DNA from: Pollenia angustigena
Taxonomy: Eukaryota; Arthropoda; Insecta; Diptera; Polleniidae
Reading direction: 5' to 3'
Length of the DNA stretch: 64,000 nt
NCBI GenBank assembly: GCA_930367215.1
Contig: OV884056.1
Coordinates: forward strand, 283,260,067 to 283,324,066
Position numbers and translations under genes: made by a program. Below are positions 10,329 to 20,869 of the stretch, in pieces (position 1 is the stretch's first letter; each line of letters begins with the position of its first letter). The notes beneath the pieces are model-generated. The model was not told the DNA's origin. It searched no databases and saw nothing but the letters and a program-made list of their open reading frames with translations.

Positions 10329-12567
10329 CTTTCGGCAACATCGATGGCTGCCAGCCAAAAAAAAAAAAAAAAAATATTGTGATGCCAAATAATTTGAGCA
10401 TTTGACGATTATGCTGTCGGGGTAAACAAAAACTTGTTGGCGTAAATGAAAACCTTTTGTCGGAAGAAAGTTTCCAACAAAAATTTTTTTTTTTACCGCA
10501 ACAACATGGAAGTATTTAAAGTTTTTCCAACAGCAAAATTATTTTCGGGAATACAAAGTTTATTATTAATACGATTTGCGTATGACGTGCTTAATTCCCA
10601 ATTTTTCATATTTGATAAATACACTGAAATTTATTGTTGAGGGAAAGCCAGCTTCTATGCGCATTTCACTAGTTGCTAAGGCCAGCTCATCAGGAAACCT
10701 TTTCCAAAGATTTTAGTAAAGCCAAAAATATTAAACAAATAAAACCCTAAAGCGAATAAGAATTATAAACACTCGTAATAACAGCACATTGAAAATTGCT
10801 GTTGGCGTAAAAGATTTGCATTTTCAGGAAATAACAATTTTTGTTGCTATAAAATATTTATTTTTTTAATCAAATAATATTACTGGTGTCGTAAAAAAAT
10901 TTGTATTTGAACACTGAATTTACTCGTTATTATAGTGTAGAAGGCCCTTTATGAATGAATACTTGTGTGTATTTTTCTTAAAAAGTTTTTTTTTTTTGTT
11001 AGAAACACACTTTCGTTGTTCAACTATTTTTAACCGATATACCTACTTAGAAAAGGGGTAGAAGAAAAAAGTGCTTACCAAAATATAAAATCAGAAATGC
11101 AAGAAAAACTTTTATTATTCTACTGTCTTTTTTAAGAGACATGTCAAGTGCTACTATTTTTTGTTTTTCTTATAACTACTTTATGTTTTTTTTTTCATCA
11201 GTTAGATACTAGTAGTTGTTTGTTATGTTAAGTTACATACATACCTGCTACCTTGTTGTTGCTTTTTTAAAAACACTTTTTTTTGTTGTATATAAAGATA
11301 TATACCTACCTAACAAGATATATACCTATAACATATGTATGTATGGGTATCTATACATACATATGTTTATAAACGTAAACTTTAATCAACAAAAATACTA
11401 AAAACGCAGTTTAGAAAAAAAATTGTAAGTCGTGTTGGTATCATCACAAAATAACTTAAGTGGTGATATACAAATGACTACTACTTTTATCACTACCAAC
11501 CATCTTTTCAACAACTAGGTACCTACCACTAGTTATTACTAAATACTATTTCAAAAGCTACTACTATTATGAATTGTTCTTGTACTACTACTAAAACTAC
11601 TACCAAGTACATTGTAGTAGAAGTATGTAGTTGCTACTTGCCACACTATTAAGCCAAGAAAACTAACAAATGCAAAAGATACAACAATATGAATAAAAAC
11701 AACAAAAACACAACCAAATTAATGTCACAAGGTTTTTCTCACTTGACCAAGTTTTCTTTTTATTAATATTGTTTTTTTTTTTTCATTTTTAATTTCTTTA
11801 CAAATTGAAATAAAAAAAAAAATAGAAAAAATAGAATAAAGAAATGAAGAACAATACTGGCGAAGAAGAGATTTATACAGGTGTGTTCGAGCTATAAGAA
11901 TGCTAATAATAAAAGCAAAAACAAAAAGAACACAACTCAGCGTTGCCACTTTATGAATAATTATGTAAAGCTGCTGTACTACATATTTTCAAAAATTTTA
12001 ACTCTTTTTGCAAACCAATATTTTTTATATCATCTGATCGGATTAGAAACAGATTCGCATTCTTTTGTGATCTTTAAAAATAATAAGAAATTATTATTTC
12101 TGGATATTACAAATCAATTTAAACCAAGGGTAAAATAAATTGTAGGTATCTTCACTCAGAAACATTTTGGGGAACACGTATTCTACGATTTTTAACTCAG
12201 TAACACAGTTGTATCAGCCGGATTTTTTTTTTTTTTTGTAATCCAGCAATTGAATATGTCGTTGCAACAACTTTTTTTAATAATTGCTGTTCAATTTTAT
12301 ATGATTTTAAATAATTTTAGGACCAAGAGCTGAGTAATTTTTTGGTTCACTCGCGGCAACACTGGCACAACTACAACAATCAACGTTAACAATGGGAAAT
12401 TGTAACAGCCAAGAACAATAAAATCCTCTGTTAACGAACACACACAATTAACAAATCATAATAACGGCAAAAACAACTACAACCACATACCTACAACAAT
12501 TGCAATTTTAATTTTTCTATAAAAAAAAAAATTAATTGCGGCATAAGGATGTTTTCCCCCTAAAGCC
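10329..12567. other. no gene; fold-back fragment and simple-sequence DNA
   Basis: 10540-10760 is a partial copy of the family at 42530-43081 (GTGCTTAATTCCCA, TATGCGCATTTCACTAG, GGCCAGCTCATCAGG). 11290-11360 is a run of TATACCTA/CATATGTATG simple sequence. 11500-11650 is rich in CTACTACT triplets. No coding region could be supported. Confidence 0.6.
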
Positions 12568-12656
12568 CAGGGCTGTCATATATGGCGATTTCTCGCCAAA
12601 CGGTGCGATTTTGAAGCGTGTTTGGCGGTGGGATTTTCCATTTGGCGACTTTTTTT

Positions 12657-12916
12657 CAATCATGTGAAAAAAAGTTCCCAGATTTTTTTTAAATTAGTAA
12701 TGATAACAAAAAAATGTTAAAAAAATCGCTGAAATAATTACCCTTATCATGGTTGTCGAATTAAAAATAAGCCTGCGACTGTTTGGTAATACATTAAAGG
12801 CGTATTTAAAATTCGCCAACCACGATAACGGTAATTATTTCAACGATTTTTTTTAACAGTTTCTCTGTTATCATTACTAATTTAAAAAAAATCTGGCAAC
12901 TTTTTTCCACATGATT
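12657..12916. repeat. inverted duplication inside copy B
   Basis: The left arm (about 12657-12765) is nearly complementary to the right arm (about 12805-12916): both read ATCATGTG, AAATTAGTAATGATAACA, and GAAATAATTACC in opposite directions. The loop contains GCCTGCGACTGTTTGGTAAT, which also occurs at 48851-48872. Copy A has only the right arm, so this is a copy-specific inverted duplication or small fold-back insertion. Confidence 0.8.
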
Positions 12917-12955
12917 TTGGTTTCGTTACCATTTTAAGTGAATTTTATATTCAGT

Positions 12956-14139
12956 CACTAAAGCCTCGCTGAACGCAACCCTTGATATGCGCAACCCTCG
13001 CTTAACGCAACAGCCAATTTCGTAACATTGGTAACTCTGTATACGCAACTTTTCAAAAAACAAAGCATCAATTAACGCAACTTTGCAAAAGCAAAACAAG
13101 TAAGAATTTTTTGTTTTTTTTTTTAAGTTTGGTTTTTGATAAATAAATTCAAAACTAAACAATCAGAGCAACAATTTTGATTTTTCTTCTATCTTATTTT
13201 TTCCCAAAGTATTTCATATATTTTGCTTTCATTTTGTAAACAAAAATGTAACTAAATGCAACAATTTGTATGAAATTGTTTATGACTTTTAAAATAATTT
13301 TATTTAGAAATGCATAATATTGTTGTGGCTAAAATTTGCAAACGGTTTCTTAATGCAAAATGTGTGTGGTTGCAAAAGAAATTGTTGCTCTATTTTGAAC
13401 ACCAAGTGAAAATATTTTTTTGATTGTGAACGAAGCTTAAAACATGTGTATGTGAAATTTTATGCTAAAGTGCAATAGTCTAGTAAAATTATTGCTTTCG
13501 TTTTTTTTAATTCTGTAGTTAAAAAATGTTGTTTAAGGTAAACTCCTTTCTATCCTCCAAACAACTTCCGTTAAAGGCTTTGTTAAACAATGCGCCCTGT
13601 CATCCCAAAGAGGGAGAGTTGAGAAGTTATGATGGAATGATAACTGTTATGTGTTTTCCAGCAAACTGCACTGCAATTCTTCAGCCTATGGACCAAAACG
13701 TGATAAAAATTACAAAACTTCTGTATAAGAAAAGTCTTTTGGCCCACGTTATTGGAATATGATATAATGGTATTGCAGTTCAAAAAATATGACAAGCACA
13801 AAAACTCAGTCCAAAAATTTCAGACGTTTTTCCTTAAAAACATGAATCTTTAACTTGATAACAACCATCAGTACAAATTGACATACATTTGAATGTGTAT
13901 TTTATTAATTTTTTATTAGATGTATATTTTGTTTTTCGGTTTTTATTCTTTATTTCAATCAAATAAATACGATTATTAAAAGCTAACCTTAGTTTTTTTT
14001 TTATAAAGTTCTTGATTGGTTTAAAATAAGCTTTTAAATAGAAAAATGTGACTAGAAATTAGTGACTTGGCTTGCGCAACAACTCATTTATCGCAACAGC
14101 ACAAAATTTCTATTGGTTGCGTTCACCGAGGTTACACTG
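12956..14139 (+). mobile_element. Tigger/pogo-like element, deletion copy
   Basis: The right end (complement) reads CAGTGTAACCTCGGTGAACG, followed by TA. The left end reads CACTAAAGCCTCGCTGAACG, the same repeat with several changes. Repeats of ACGCAAC occur at both ends. It encodes a fragment of a DDE domain (13560-13740). The left boundary is uncertain by about 5 bp because the host text CAGTCACTA resembles the element end. Confidence 0.82.
13526..13762 (+). pseudogene. Tigger/jerky-type DDE domain fragment
   Basis: The frame contains KALLNNAPCHPKEGELRSYD, then VMCFPANCTAILQPMDQNVI and LLYKKSLL. In Tigger/jerky transposases this stretch is the second catalytic aspartate region (LDNAPSHP), with PPN-T---QPMDQGVI after it. 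Here the aspartate position reads N (LLNNAPCHP), so a key residue is lost. Upstream and downstream parts are deleted. Confidence 0.88.
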
Positions 14140-14486
14140 TAATTATAATAGTATGTATGCAGGTTAAAACACTAGTAATGAAATCGATGATACTGAAGTG
14201 TAAGATCTTATAGACTTGTGTACTTAAGTTAAGTTTTTTTTAACTGAATGTATGATCTCCATTTTATGTTATTAAAAAAAAAAAAATAACAGAAACTAAA
14301 CAAAATTTACTTTCGGCGTCTTTTTTGTATTTTTTCTCGCGATTTTTGACTGAAATATTATACTTGATTTTTTTTGTATGCAATATTTAATTAAAAAATA
14401 AAAGTTACGAAAACTGAACAAAATTGACGTTTGGCGATTTCTGACATCCGGTTTGCCGATGGAGCTCAAATAATCCGACAACCCTG

Positions 14487-15149
14487 CCAAAGCCCCAAAG
14501 CCCTACATTTAGAATTTTGATTGTTTACAATTTTAGACTTAAAATTGGTTGTTAAATGTTTAACATTTTTTTAAGAAACCTTGTAAAATTTTTTCTTTGA
14601 AAATGTTGCGTAAATTAATACTATTACTATTTTTTTTATAGTCCAAATAAATTAGCAGCTGACCTTTAAATGGAATTCAAAAACCAAATCAATACAAACG
14701 AATGTTAAGTGGCAGTATTTAATCTATTAATGTTTAGTCTTTTGAATAAAAAGATTTGCTTGAGTTTTAAAAGTCATCGACGTTTAATTAATACTTGACA
14801 CAACGTGCATGTTAAGCAATTTTTTTTTGAATTTACGGGATTCCGAATTAGAAAATCTAATATACAATACTTGTCGAATATTCATTAAAAATATTTCAAC
14901 ATATTTTCATTATGCGCCTATCATAGGAAAAAAAGGCTGGATATCGATATTTTATAGCGCTCGAAATAGTGACTTTTTTCGATACATATCTGACTCATGT
15001 TGCAAACTGGACAAAACTGCTTTTAAAAACTATTGAAACATTTTTTTTTTGTTATCTTAAAGTGGTTGTAGACCAAACATTTTTAAATGAATTGTCAATT
15101 TGAAAATATTTTAGAAATAAATCGAACTTCGTTTCGCAATGATTATGAA
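14487..15149. other. no gene recognised
   Basis: AT-rich. The open frame at 14809-15036 has no recognisable motif. Confidence 0.5.
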
Positions 15150-15382
15150 ATAGGATGCAATAAGGCCAAGCAAGTAAGAGTGCTATATTCGGCTATGCCA
15201 CAAGGATAAGAGTTAAACATTTTATAAATACCGTTCGTTAGGACACAAACATTCACTACCAATTAAAAGGGGGGACTTTGCAAATTATAACTGAGGGAGA
15301 AGACTTAGTACAGACATTGATTAGTAAAGAAAAACAAAACTTACAACAAATGTTGATAATTATATGAATAGAATTATGTGTA

Positions 15383-15509
15383 GTTTATAGAAGACGAGCG
15401 CCTTACTCGTTCGTTCAACTTACATTTAAAACAAAAACAAATTTCGAAATTTTGTTTTGGTTTTAAATGTAACTTGAACGAACGAGTAAGGCGCTCGTGT
15501 TCTATAAAC
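15383..15509. repeat. 127-bp near-perfect hairpin inside the Penelope-like element
   Basis: The left arm GTTTATAGAAGACGAGCGCC with TTACTCGTTCGTTCAA continues to TACATTTAAAAC, and the right arm is its complement ending TTCTATAAAC. Only two or three bases differ over about 55 bp per arm, with a loop of roughly 17 bases. No clear target duplication. It behaves as a tiny fold-back MITE. Confidence 0.9.
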
Positions 15510-15609
15510 ACCACATTAGACTGAATAATAGAGAAAAATTCATTTTGGAAAACGTAAGAGATACGGAAAAATTTTCAAGACTTACTATGTTTTTATTTTA
15601 AATTCTGAT

Positions 15610-15961
15610 AAGAGTAATACCACAGTAGCTATGGACAAATGTGATTATGATATGCGAATTAATAGTATTGTGGAGGACAATTTGACATATAGGATATCAA
15701 ATAAGGATCCCACAAAAAAATTACAAAAGATGAATAATGATATTATTCAAGAACTTTTCAATAAAAACATAATCACATCTACAGAGAGGAACAGACTGAA
15801 AACAAACGTAGCAATTGCTCCAAGAGTGTATGGAGTTCCTAAAGTTCATTAGAAAGAATATCCATTACGACCAATTTGCTCAAGTATCAATTCTCCATCA
15901 TATGAACTTTGTTAATATATAACAACAATTGTGCAACATTGAAACAATAAATTCTGAATAT
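15610..15961 (+). pseudogene. Penelope-like reverse transcriptase, N-terminal part
   Basis: The frame reads DKSNTTVAMDKCDYDMRINS, then DPTKKLQKMNNDI, RLKTNVAIAPRVYGVPKVH and, past a stop at 15850, PLRPICSSINSPSYEL. These match the conserved start of Penelope RTs (SDKGNTTV-M, DPT-K-Q, A-APRIYGLPKIHK, PLRPIVS). The RT would copy element RNA. A stop replaces the lysine after PKVH. The frame ends at the insertion at 15965. Confidence 0.9.
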
Positions 15962-15964
15962 AAT

Positions 15965-16443
15965 AAGGGTCTTCATGATATTGCTTAAAATTACCATTTG
16001 TGCAAATGGGTAAACTTGCGAGACTCGTTTCATGAAGATCCTTTTTAATTTTTGTGTATTTTTAAACAATTAATGTCATTTCAATCAGAAACGTCAATAA
16101 AAAATATATTAAAAAAAAATAATTAAAAATATAATAGAAAACTTGAAATTTGTAAATTATAAATGAAATTTGTTTTTAAACATGCATAAAGAAATCCAAA
16201 AGACTAATATGCTTATGTTATTACAAGAATTTATTGTTTGTGATTTATTTACACTTGAAGTTTTCATTGAAAACGGCGGTAAGCATTAAAAAAATTTGTC
16301 TGTATAAATGCACAATTGAACAGCGCAAGTTTACGAGTCAAAATTGTTGGGCAAATTTAAGCAGTTTGTGTAAATGAATTCTCATACAATTTTTGACACT
16401 TCCTTTACGAGGGTGTAAGAAAGAAGATATCATGAGGACCCTT
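15965..16443. repeat. 479-bp inverted-repeat element inserted in the RT
   Basis: Left AAGGGTCTTCATGATAT and right (complement) AAGGGTCCTCATGATAT are inverted. AAT flanks both sides (15962-15964, 16444-16446). Removing it with one AAT restores the RT reading SEYN-VKDSLF, which fixes the boundaries. Subterminal sequences (TTGTGCAAATGGGTAAACTTG and its partner near 16340) are also partly inverted. No ORF of its own. Confidence 0.88.
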
Positions 16444-16611
16444 AATGTAAAGGATTCTCTTTTCTATTTGAAAATTAACAATAAGTTACTTTCGACGTGA
16501 TTTCATTATTTCCGAGTAAACCACAAGCAGACAAAAAATATGGTTGGCCATGGTTACGGCAACTACACTATGTTTTTTGTAACAATATATTGTTGACGTA
16601 CACAAAACATT

Positions 16612-18970
16612 GGGCCGCGTAAATAAAAAGTTAGCTTTAGCTAATACTTGAAATTTTGAAGTTTAAACTAGCTTTGAGGTGAATAAAAATTTCAGTTAAA
16701 GCTAGTACTTTATACTGACTAGTAAAAACTAGTTTTCCTAGTGTTGACTCAAAAAATGTGTGAATAAAAACGAGTGAATGCTTAAAAAGACTAGTTTTTG
16801 CTTAATTTTTTTAAGCTTATGATTGGGGTGCTTGAATTATGTATTTTGCAACAATATTTAAAAAAAAATTTATTTTTTTTGTTTAATTTTATGAACGTTG
16901 GCCAAAGAAAAGAATATCTCCTAAGAGCGGATTTTCATCCAGAAGTTTATTTAAAATTATTTATGTATTTTTCGGAAAAATATCTAAAATGGTAAAATCT
17001 CTGTAAATGTCACATATACATTTAAATATGTACATATCCCTGCAGGAAATGTCACTAGTGAATTTCTACTGATTCACTGTTGACACAGTCCCCAGTACTA
17101 GTGACTTATTATACCTTAGGCAATGTTATTTACAATAGACATTTAACATGTGCGTGTCATTGGAAATCTACTACTGACGTTGGTACTACTGACTAGGTAG
17201 TTCCATTGGGAACATATGTAGACATTGAAACCAGAGAATCGCTAGTACATTTTAGTAAAAGTAGTCTACACTTTTTGTAAGAATACGAAGTCATAACAAT
17301 CTTTTTTTATCATTTCTTCAGCTTTTATAGGAACTGTACTTCTCAGTTGTTATTGATAAAATCTTTTTCGTATTTAATCCAAATATAGTGCACACAGAAA
17401 AAAATCAAGTTAAAAACGTCGAAAACAAGGTTGATTTAAATTTTTTCGGTGGTGATTTTGCTTCATACGGGTTTCATGTTAATTCAACCTGATTTTACAA
17501 TAACTACGAACAACATTTTTTTCTTTTGATATAACTATAATTCATGTTAATTTAACATTGCAGTAAAGTTAGAGCAAAATGTAATTTATATTGAAATAAC
17601 AATCGGAATCACGTTGAATGAAAGTTATTTCCAGTTGAAACAACGTGAATTTCATGTAGAATCAAATGGGTTTGAGTGTATTTTAACAGTGTGAAGAAGC
17701 TTCAGACAACATTTGCATTTATGTAAGAATAATTCAAAACCCTGTAACACATGTTTCACTTATTTTGTATTCTCCTTTGTTAACAGAAGCATCAGCAGAA
17801 TCGCCCGATATGGTCATCATTCTACTTTGAAAACTTGATGTACTATTTAAATAAACAATTTTAATTAAAAGAATACGGGAATTGTCTTCTTTTTATAACA
17901 TATTTTAAAAGTGAAAATAAAAAATGTACATAATTAAGTAGGTATGCATGTTAATTTAACAAGATAAACTTTTGATTTTAATACAAAACAGGTTTTTATG
18001 GGTTCAATATTGAATCCAGATTTATTTATATTTTAATATTTTTTTTTTTTATTTTTTTAACAGTGAATAATATTAAATAAACGTAATTTAAGGTTATTTT
18101 GATATTTTTTATTAAAAATTAATATGAAATAATGATAAATTTAAGTAAAGGGCATAATTTTTCTGAAATTTAACATGATTCTCAATCAACATTTTTCCAT
18201 GTTAATTTTACATGGGTATTTTTTTCTGTGTGTGGCAAATGTAATGTAGTGTAAACACTTCGCTGACAATGTCACCAATATAGTCGACAATACTTGGAGA
18301 CACTTGCACCCAGGTTTCCTTCAGGGATGTTACAGTTACATCAAAAGAATTACTTGAAAGCAAAAACAAAGTCATAAATATATTTTATTTTTGTTGTTGC
18401 TTTCTACAGAAATTCACTTTTTTGTAGATTAAATTTTTTTGCAGATTAAATTTTTTTGTAGAAAGCAATTTTATAATTAGGGCCTTAATTTTTATAAATT
18501 TTTTTAAAACAAGTTACACAATAATAAATAACAATCATTGATAAAGGTCGGTACAGACTTTTGCCATAGAAAGTATGTGTTGCATTTTTTAAATAAAATA
18601 AAAACAATTTTTGAAAAGGAAAAAATGAAATAAAAATATCAATACACAGTACTTGTTAACGCTTCAAGACATAAAAAAGGAAATAAAAATTGTTTGTACT
18701 TATATTCTGTTTTATACATTAATATTTTTGAAAATAAGTTTTAAAAAATTTTAATTTTTGACATTTTTGCACTTTGTAATTAATTTTATTTAATAGTCAC
18801 ATTTTCCAGCGTTTGCTTCCCCTTTTAAGCACTAGCTATCTAGCACTAGCAAAGAGTTATTCACACTTTTTGTATTTTAAACTTTTCAGCATAGCTAGTA
18901 CTGAAAAGTAAAAGCTAGTGCTAGTACTTAGTACTAGCTAGTATAAGCTACATTTTTATTCACTCGACCC
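16612..18970. mobile_element. Harbinger-like non-autonomous element, 2.36 kb
   Basis: Ends GGGCCGCGTAAATAAAAA and (complement) GGGTCGAGTGAATAAAAA are inverted, flanked by ATT on both sides (16609-16611, 18971-18973). A GGG start with a 3-bp duplication fits PIF/Harbinger, but no transposase or Myb-like protein is visible, so the class is inferred. Both ends are packed with ACTAGCTTTA/CTAGTACT motifs (16630-16800 and 18830-18955), mirror images of each other. It contains the element at 17391-18234. Confidence 0.75.
17391..18234. repeat. CACACAGAAAAA-ended element, nested
   Basis: Left CACACAGAAAAAAATCAAG and right ATTTTTTTCTGTGTGTG are inverted. Subterminal ATGTTAATTTAACAT-type motifs repeat at both ends (17480-17550 and 18160-18215). 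The core 17740-17900 (TTCTACTTTGAAAA...GGGAATTGTCTTC) resembles 58355-58440, linking it to the elements at 58130 and 41020. No ORF. Confidence 0.75.
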
Positions 18971-18984
18971 ATTGTTATTTGTAT

Positions 18985-19932
18985 ACAATACTAGCTTAAC
19001 TCGGTGTGCTTCGCTACACTGCTTTAACCACTTCTTTAGTTGAGAGATATTTAATATATGCATCCTATGGCAGGTATTTCCCCCCTGCGCCTACCCGCTT
19101 TATTTTTATTTTCAAAAGTGTGGTATAACATAAGAGTGACTTCTACAAAGTTCGAACATTCTTACTTTAACTGTTCTTAAGATATGCGATATTAAACATT
19201 GGCATCCTATGGGGTTAACACTTCCCCCGCTGCTATTTTATTTAAATTTTGGGGCTCAGAAGATCCTACTACCAAAAGTTCAACAAAATGCGTGCAGCGG
19301 CTCTAATTAATTTTTCTATCTATTAGGGGTACTGCACCTCCTCTGTCTACCCCGCCCATTTCTATATTGAAATTTATAGTTTACCATAATAATAGCTTTA
19401 ATCACGTTTGAAGACTCTCCTTTAATAGTTCTTCAGCTGAGCGATATTTAATATATGCATCCTATGGGAGGTATTTCCCCCCTGCGCCTACCCGCTTTAT
19501 TTTTATTTTCAATAGTGTAGTATACCATAAAAGTGACTTCTACAAAGTTTGAACATTATGACTATAACAGTTCTTAATATATGCGATATTAAACATTGGC
19601 ATCCTATGGGGGGAACCACTTCCCCCGCTGCTATTTTATTTCAATTTTGGGGCTCAGAAGATCCTACTACCAAAAGTTTACAAAATGCGTGCAGCGGCTC
19701 TTAAGATATGCGATATTTAATATTGGCATCCAATGGGGGGTACCACTTCCCCTGCCCCTATCGAAAAATAATATTGGCATCCAATGGGGGTACCAATTCC
19801 CCTGCCCTATCGAAAAAATTAGTATCATATTTTATTTTTAGGGCTCACATGATGTTACTGTCAAAATTCGGTTCAGTAGGTTAGGAGTCTATAAGCCAAC
19901 AAACAAACATTTTTCATTTTAATATATAGAGA
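18985..19932. repeat. dispersed repeat with internal 398-bp duplication
   Basis: It begins near ACTAGCTTAACTCGGTGTGC and ends ATATATAGAGAT, directly before the Penelope text resumes. The block starting GAGATATTTAATATATGC at about 19042 recurs at about 19442, including the CCCCCCTGCGCCTACCCGC part. A shorter phrase TTGGCATCCTATGGGG recurs four to five times, the last two (19723, 19772) being about 50 bp apart. Locally GC-richer than its neighbours. Family not assigned. Confidence 0.75.
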
Positions 19933-20670
19933 TCAGCAATATTTTAGTTGCTGTTTGATACCAAAAACCAACTTCTGGTAGAATTATAAATTATTTCTCC
20001 AAACATCCAAAGAGAGTTATAATTTATACTGCAAAAAATCTTGTAGAAAGAATACTGAGAATAAGTGACTTAGAATTTCATAACAAGAACTTAAAAAGAA
20101 TAAAGGATATTTTGAGGGATAATTGTTTTCCAAAGGATCTGATATCAAATTTAATAGGACAATGCAATAACCATAGGACAAATAACTTGAATATAATTGC
20201 AGAACCAAAAATTTACAAATCACTAACATGAATTCCTAAAACATCTGAACGTTTGGAAAAGTCGAAAATATTCGACACAAAGACATGTAAAACAGCACAT
20301 AAATCATATAATACAATTGGTAAATTATTCACTAAAACTTAAGATAAAGTACATAAGTTGGAAATTTCGATTGTAGTTTATAAAATACCCTGAAAGGGAA
20401 ATGATAATGGACAATGCAATAAAGGATATGTAGCTACGACAAAGAATAAACTTAAAACTAAAACTTCAGGTCATAAATCAAGTCAAAAATTTTGGAATAA
20501 TCACAAAAAACAGCATTAACAGCCCACTTTGCCAGTTTAAATCACTCTCCGGACTTTGAGAATGTATCAGTTTTAAACACAGAAACAAATTATAAGCGAC
20601 GTTTAATGCTAGTAATGTTGCAAGTCATTAGAAGTACCAGAATTGTTAAGAATTAATTTTAATTCGGACA
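19933..20670 (+). pseudogene. Penelope-like RT C-terminus and GIY-YIG endonuclease
   Basis: The RT tail reads YQKPTSGRI, NYFSKHPKRVIIYTAKNL and LSD-like ISDLEFHNKN with NCFPKDLI, typical of Penelope. The linked endonuclease follows at about 20370-20640: VVYKIP, then KGNDNGQCNKGYV and TTKNKLKT, GHKSSQKFWNN, THFASL-like HFASLNHSPDFENV and NTETNYKRRLML. KIP-C---GYVG-T is the GIY-YIG pattern; here the cysteine after KIP is a stop codon and the glycine after GYV is alanine. The endonuclease normally nicks the target for priming. At least three stops or shifts show that it is inactive. Confidence 0.9.
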
Positions 20671-20869
20671 CGGAAAATGTAGCACAAAATAATTGACATT
20701 TAGTTAATAAAAACAAAACAGGAAATAAAAAAATCTTATAAATTACAGTTTAGAATCAGAACTGTTAAATAATAATATAAAATGTCAATAGTTATAGAAA
20801 ATTTTTGGGAAAAAAGAAAAAAAAAAAACATAAAAAACAAGGACCAATAATGTTGACAAAAAAAAAAAA

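Larger units (their letters stand above)
12568..14486. mobile_element. short hAT-type element, copy B, carrying a Tigger-like insertion
   Basis: Ends are CAGGGCTGTCATATATGG and (complement) CAGGGTTGTCGGATTATT. Flanks CTAAAGCC (12560-12567) and CCAAAGCC (14487-14494) match at 7 of 8 bases, an 8-bp hAT-type duplication. It aligns with copy A on both sides of copy A's hAT and so supplies the empty site. Without the insertion at 12956-14139 it would be about 735 bp with no transposase. Confidence 0.88.
15150..20860 (+). mobile_element. Penelope-like retroelement, cut into pieces by insertions
   Basis: Pieces in order on the plus strand: N-terminal region (15200-15382 and 15510-15610), start of the reverse transcriptase (15610-15961), a short remnant resuming as NVKDSLFYLKINNK (16447-16520), and the RT C-terminus plus GIY-YIG endonuclease (19933-20670), then an A-rich tail to about 20860. 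Intervening inserts are at 15383-15509, 15965-16443, 16612-18970 and about 18985-19932. Order, strand and reading sense agree across all breaks, so it was one element. Several stops show that it is dead. The middle of the RT, including the catalytic YADD-type box, was not found and is probably deleted. Confidence 0.85.

Noticed and set aside
10188..10401. Short minus ORFs over the A-tracts
   Set aside because: They are made by poly-A/T tracts and the TIR region of copy A.
20017..20229. Minus-strand 70-codon ORF
   Set aside because: It is the reverse of the Penelope RT C-terminus, which is clearly coding on the plus strand.
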